A stretch of DNA of 8,082 nt from Verrucomicrobiaceae bacterium UBA1938 (GTDB lineage: Bacteria; Verrucomicrobiota; Verrucomicrobiia; Verrucomicrobiales; Verrucomicrobiaceae). Within the stretch, counting starts at the first letter, position 1; the number at the start of each line of letters is the position of its first letter. This document shows, in pieces, positions 6,940-8,082 of the stretch. The notes below the pieces were generated by a model. That model did no database searches, had not been told where the DNA came from, and worked only from the letters and a program-made list of their open reading frames with translations. Where the stretch lies: positions 128,452-136,533 of the forward strand of contig DDFC01000030.1 of NCBI GenBank assembly GCA_002336895.1, given 5' to 3'. Both the position numbers and the translations under genes were made by a program.

Positions 6940-7250
6940 GTGAGAGAAAAGAGTGGGGGTAAGGGAGGAGGATGAGAAATGGGGGGAAACGAACCAGGCC
7001 CCGCCCCCCGGAGCGCGCCGGAGGTCTGGGGGGCTATACCATACCCCCCACGCAGAACCCACGCCAGCAGTTCGTGGCAGGGATGTTTTTCTTTATTGAA
7101 AGGAAGTCCTGCTCCCGGGAAGGAAGGTGGCGACTCGAAAAGGCAGCACCTCAAGCCGGATGGCCGCGTATCTTCAATCCGTCGCTGCTGCGGCTGTTTA
7201 CGTGCCTTTGGATGAATAGTGCTGCAAGCTGGGCGTCAGACCTCATGGCC
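6940..7250. promoter_or_regulatory. Divergent intergenic region between glmS and the lipoprotein gene
   Basis: This 311-bp stretch has no convincing gene. A plus-strand frame stays open from 6972 into the lipoprotein gene, but it encodes low-complexity, non-family-like sequence. The region must hold the glmS promoter (minus strand) and probably that of the lipoprotein gene (plus strand). On the glmS side lies a 48-nt tract (6942-6989) that is 44/48 purine on the plus strand, followed by a structured G6/C6 segment. A weak minus-strand -10-like sequence, TATGGTATAG, lies at 7034-7043 with no good -35. TTGAAA at 7096-7101 on the plus strand has no partner -10 at proper spacing. I cannot assign a promoter with confidence. 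Confidence 0.6.
6981..7050 (-). promoter_or_regulatory. Possible alternative-hairpin leader upstream of glmS
   Basis: Read in the glmS direction, four six-base blocks alternate: G6 (7049-7044), C6 (7033-7028), G6 (7009-7004) and C6 (6986-6981). The first pair forms a 7-bp stem, including the flanking A-T pair at 7050/7027, around a 10-nt loop. The last pair encloses 17 nt. The middle C6 and G6 could instead pair with each other, making two mutually exclusive folds about 40-110 nt before the glmS start. No T-run follows any stem, so it is not a classical terminator. Whether the transcript includes the whole segment is unknown. Confidence 0.35.
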
Positions 7251-7457
7251 ATGAAAACGAAACTGCTTCTCCTCCTGACCGCAGGCCTCGTCCTGGGGTC
7301 GCTGAGTTCATGCAATGCGCCTTACTACGGCGGTGGCGGCGGCTCGCGCCCATGTTACCGCCGCAGCCCTGGTAGCGGCAGCAACCTGGGCGGCTACCGC
7401 GGTGGCGGCGCAGGCGGTGGATTCGGCGGCAGCTTTGGCGGGTTTGGCGGACGATAG
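7251..7457 (+). CDS. Small glycine-rich lipoprotein, 68 aa
   Basis: The start at 7251 gives MKTKLLLLLTAGLVLGSLSSC, a compact lipoprotein signal peptide: Lys at 2 and 4, a leucine-rich core and lipobox LSSC with the lipidated cysteine at residue 21. ATG at 7245 is an in-frame alternative adding only Met-Ala; far-upstream starts would bury the signal and are rejected. The mature 48 residues are dominated by Gly, with Tyr, Arg, Ser and Phe (YRGGGAGGGFGGSFGGFGGR at the end) and one further cysteine (residue 35), suggesting a disordered peptide anchored in a membrane. Ser at +3 and Asn at +2 after Cys give no clear inner-membrane retention signal. No Shine-Dalgarno-like site precedes the start. 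No function can be assigned. It could be a spurious ORF in a GC-rich region, but the well-formed signal peptide argues against that. Confidence 0.72.
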   Translation: MKTKLLLLLTAGLVLGSLSSCNAPYYGGGGGSRPCYRRSPGSGSNLGGYRGGGAGGGFGGSFGGFGGR

Positions 7458-7540
7458 TGCCTGGCGCGGGCCATGGTGCAAAGCTGAACGAGCATCGCTT
7501 GCGTCTGGCCGTGTTGCGTGAAAAGCTGCGCGCCCCACCC

Positions 7541-8082
7541 ATGACCCCCGCAAAAATCATTCTCGGCACCCGCGGCAGCGAACTGGCCCTCACGCAGACC
7601 ACCATGGTCACCGCCGCGCTGCAAGCCGCGCACCCGCAGCTCAGCATTGAGCGCCAGATCATCCAGACCAGCGGGGACAAGCGCCAGGACCTGCGCTTCT
7701 CAGAGTTCAGCGACGTGGCCCAGGTGGACAAGGGCATCTTCATCAAGGAGCTCGAAATCGCGCTCGCTGACAAGCAGATCGACGCCGCCGTGCACAGCCT
7801 CAAGGATGTGCCCAGCGACCTCGCCGCCGGCTTCACCATCGCCGCCGTGCTGCCGCGCGCTGCCATCGAGGACGTGCTCGTCTCCGCGCATCCTTACACG
7901 CTGGAAACCCTGCCGCAGGGTGCCCGTGTGGGCACCAGCAGCGTGCGCCGTGCGGCGCAGCTCAAGTTTCTGCGCCCGGACATCGAGATCGTCGAGATCC
8001 GCGGCAACGTGCCCACCCGCGTGAAAAAGGTGCTCGGTGAAAACGCGCTGGATGCCGTGCTGCTGGCCGCCGCCGGCCTGCT
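7541..8082 (+). CDS. hemC: Hydroxymethylbilane synthase (porphobilinogen deaminase), 3' end missing
   Basis: HemC joins four porphobilinogen units into hydroxymethylbilane in the cytoplasm, a common step of heme and other tetrapyrrole synthesis. The first 180 residues are visible (family about 300-310) and the frame is open at the window edge. Recognised motifs are GTRGSELAL (9-17; Arg11 and Ser13 align with E. coli Arg11 and Ser13), VDKGIFIKELE (62-72), VHSLKDVP (84-91; Asp89 aligns with catalytic Asp84), VGTSSVRR (130-137) and EIRGNVPTR (152-160). The cofactor-binding cysteine lies beyond the window. The usual DPRDA motif appears as AIEDV (108-112). The ATG at 7541 fits the family N-terminus; an in-frame GTG at 7511 would add 10 residues and is less likely. 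No Shine-Dalgarno site is visible. The 83-bp gap after the lipoprotein gene shows no clear terminator. Confidence 0.96.
   Translation, partial: MTPAKIILGTRGSELALTQTTMVTAALQAAHPQLSIERQIIQTSGDKRQDLRFSEFSDVAQVDKGIFIKELEIALADKQIDAAVHSLKDVPSDLAAGFTIAAVLPRAAIEDVLVSAHPYTLETLPQGARVGTSSVRRAAQLKFLRPDIEIVEIRGNVPTRVKKVLGENALDAVLLAAAGL

Noticed and set aside
4339..6975. An 878-codon open frame on the plus strand, antisense to glmS and the 281-aa gene
   Set aside because: It lies opposite two well-supported genes, is rich in His, Val, Ala and Gly without family motifs, and is the expected by-product of codon bias in GC-rich DNA.
6940..7062. N-terminal extension of GlmS starting at the ATG at 7062
   Set aside because: GlmS needs Cys directly after the initiator Met; MCGIVG at 6939 satisfies this, and the 41 extra residues are not family-like.
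6940..7100. glmS ribozyme
   Set aside because: I could not recognise the conserved ribozyme core; the structure seen is only short G6/C6 pairing.
6972..7250. Extended version of the small lipoprotein starting at 6972 or 7212
   Set aside because: It would place a non-hydrophobic, low-quality stretch before a perfect lipoprotein signal peptide; the start at 7251 is much better.
7243..7866. Minus-strand 207-codon frame over the lipoprotein gene and hemC
   Set aside because: Antisense to hemC, whose protein motifs are unmistakable; composition is Arg/Ser/Ala-rich as expected for a shadow frame.

Overview
This GC-rich window looks like chromosomal DNA from a member of the Verrucomicrobia (PVC group), probably near Prosthecobacter or Verrucomicrobium. 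The main clue is the last protein segment of the large repeat gene. It has a tryptophan-led 'WRQQWF...NTGTAADSADP' block, then a degenerate calcium-loop region, then a beta-rich tail ending in 'VFMRLTLT'. I associate this C-terminal module with secreted verrucomicrobial proteins. That assignment is from memory and could not be tested by search.

Layout: (1) Positions 1-4187 (+) hold the 3' part of a very large gene for a secreted NHL-repeat protein. It enters from outside the window. What is visible is 8 NHL repeats, an FN3-like domain, 11 more NHL repeats, a second FN3-like domain and the C-terminal module. (2) It converges with a minus-strand pair: glmS (6939 to 5086), then 30 bp later a 281-aa exported protein of unknown function (5055 to 4210). 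A short hairpin with a T-run lies where the converging genes meet. (3) About 310 bp of non-coding DNA (6940-7250) separates glmS from divergent plus-strand genes. This gap carries the glmS leader, which has a 48-nt pyrimidine-rich tract and alternating G6/C6 blocks. (4) On the plus strand follow a 68-aa glycine-rich lipoprotein gene (7251-7457) and the 5' part of hemC (7541 to the window end).

How the genes relate: glmS supplies glucosamine-6-phosphate for peptidoglycan and LPS, and hemC is a tetrapyrrole-synthesis gene. Both are housekeeping genes with no evident link to each other or to the repeat protein. Only glmS and the 281-aa gene look like a possible transcription unit. Three products (the repeat protein, the 281-aa protein and the lipoprotein) are seen or inferred to be exported.

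I found no tRNA, rRNA, CRISPR array, insertion sequence, phage gene or defence system. The most unusual features are the highly regular, recently homogenised 165-bp repeat array and the structured, pyrimidine-rich glmS leader. I see no convincing new multi-gene system.
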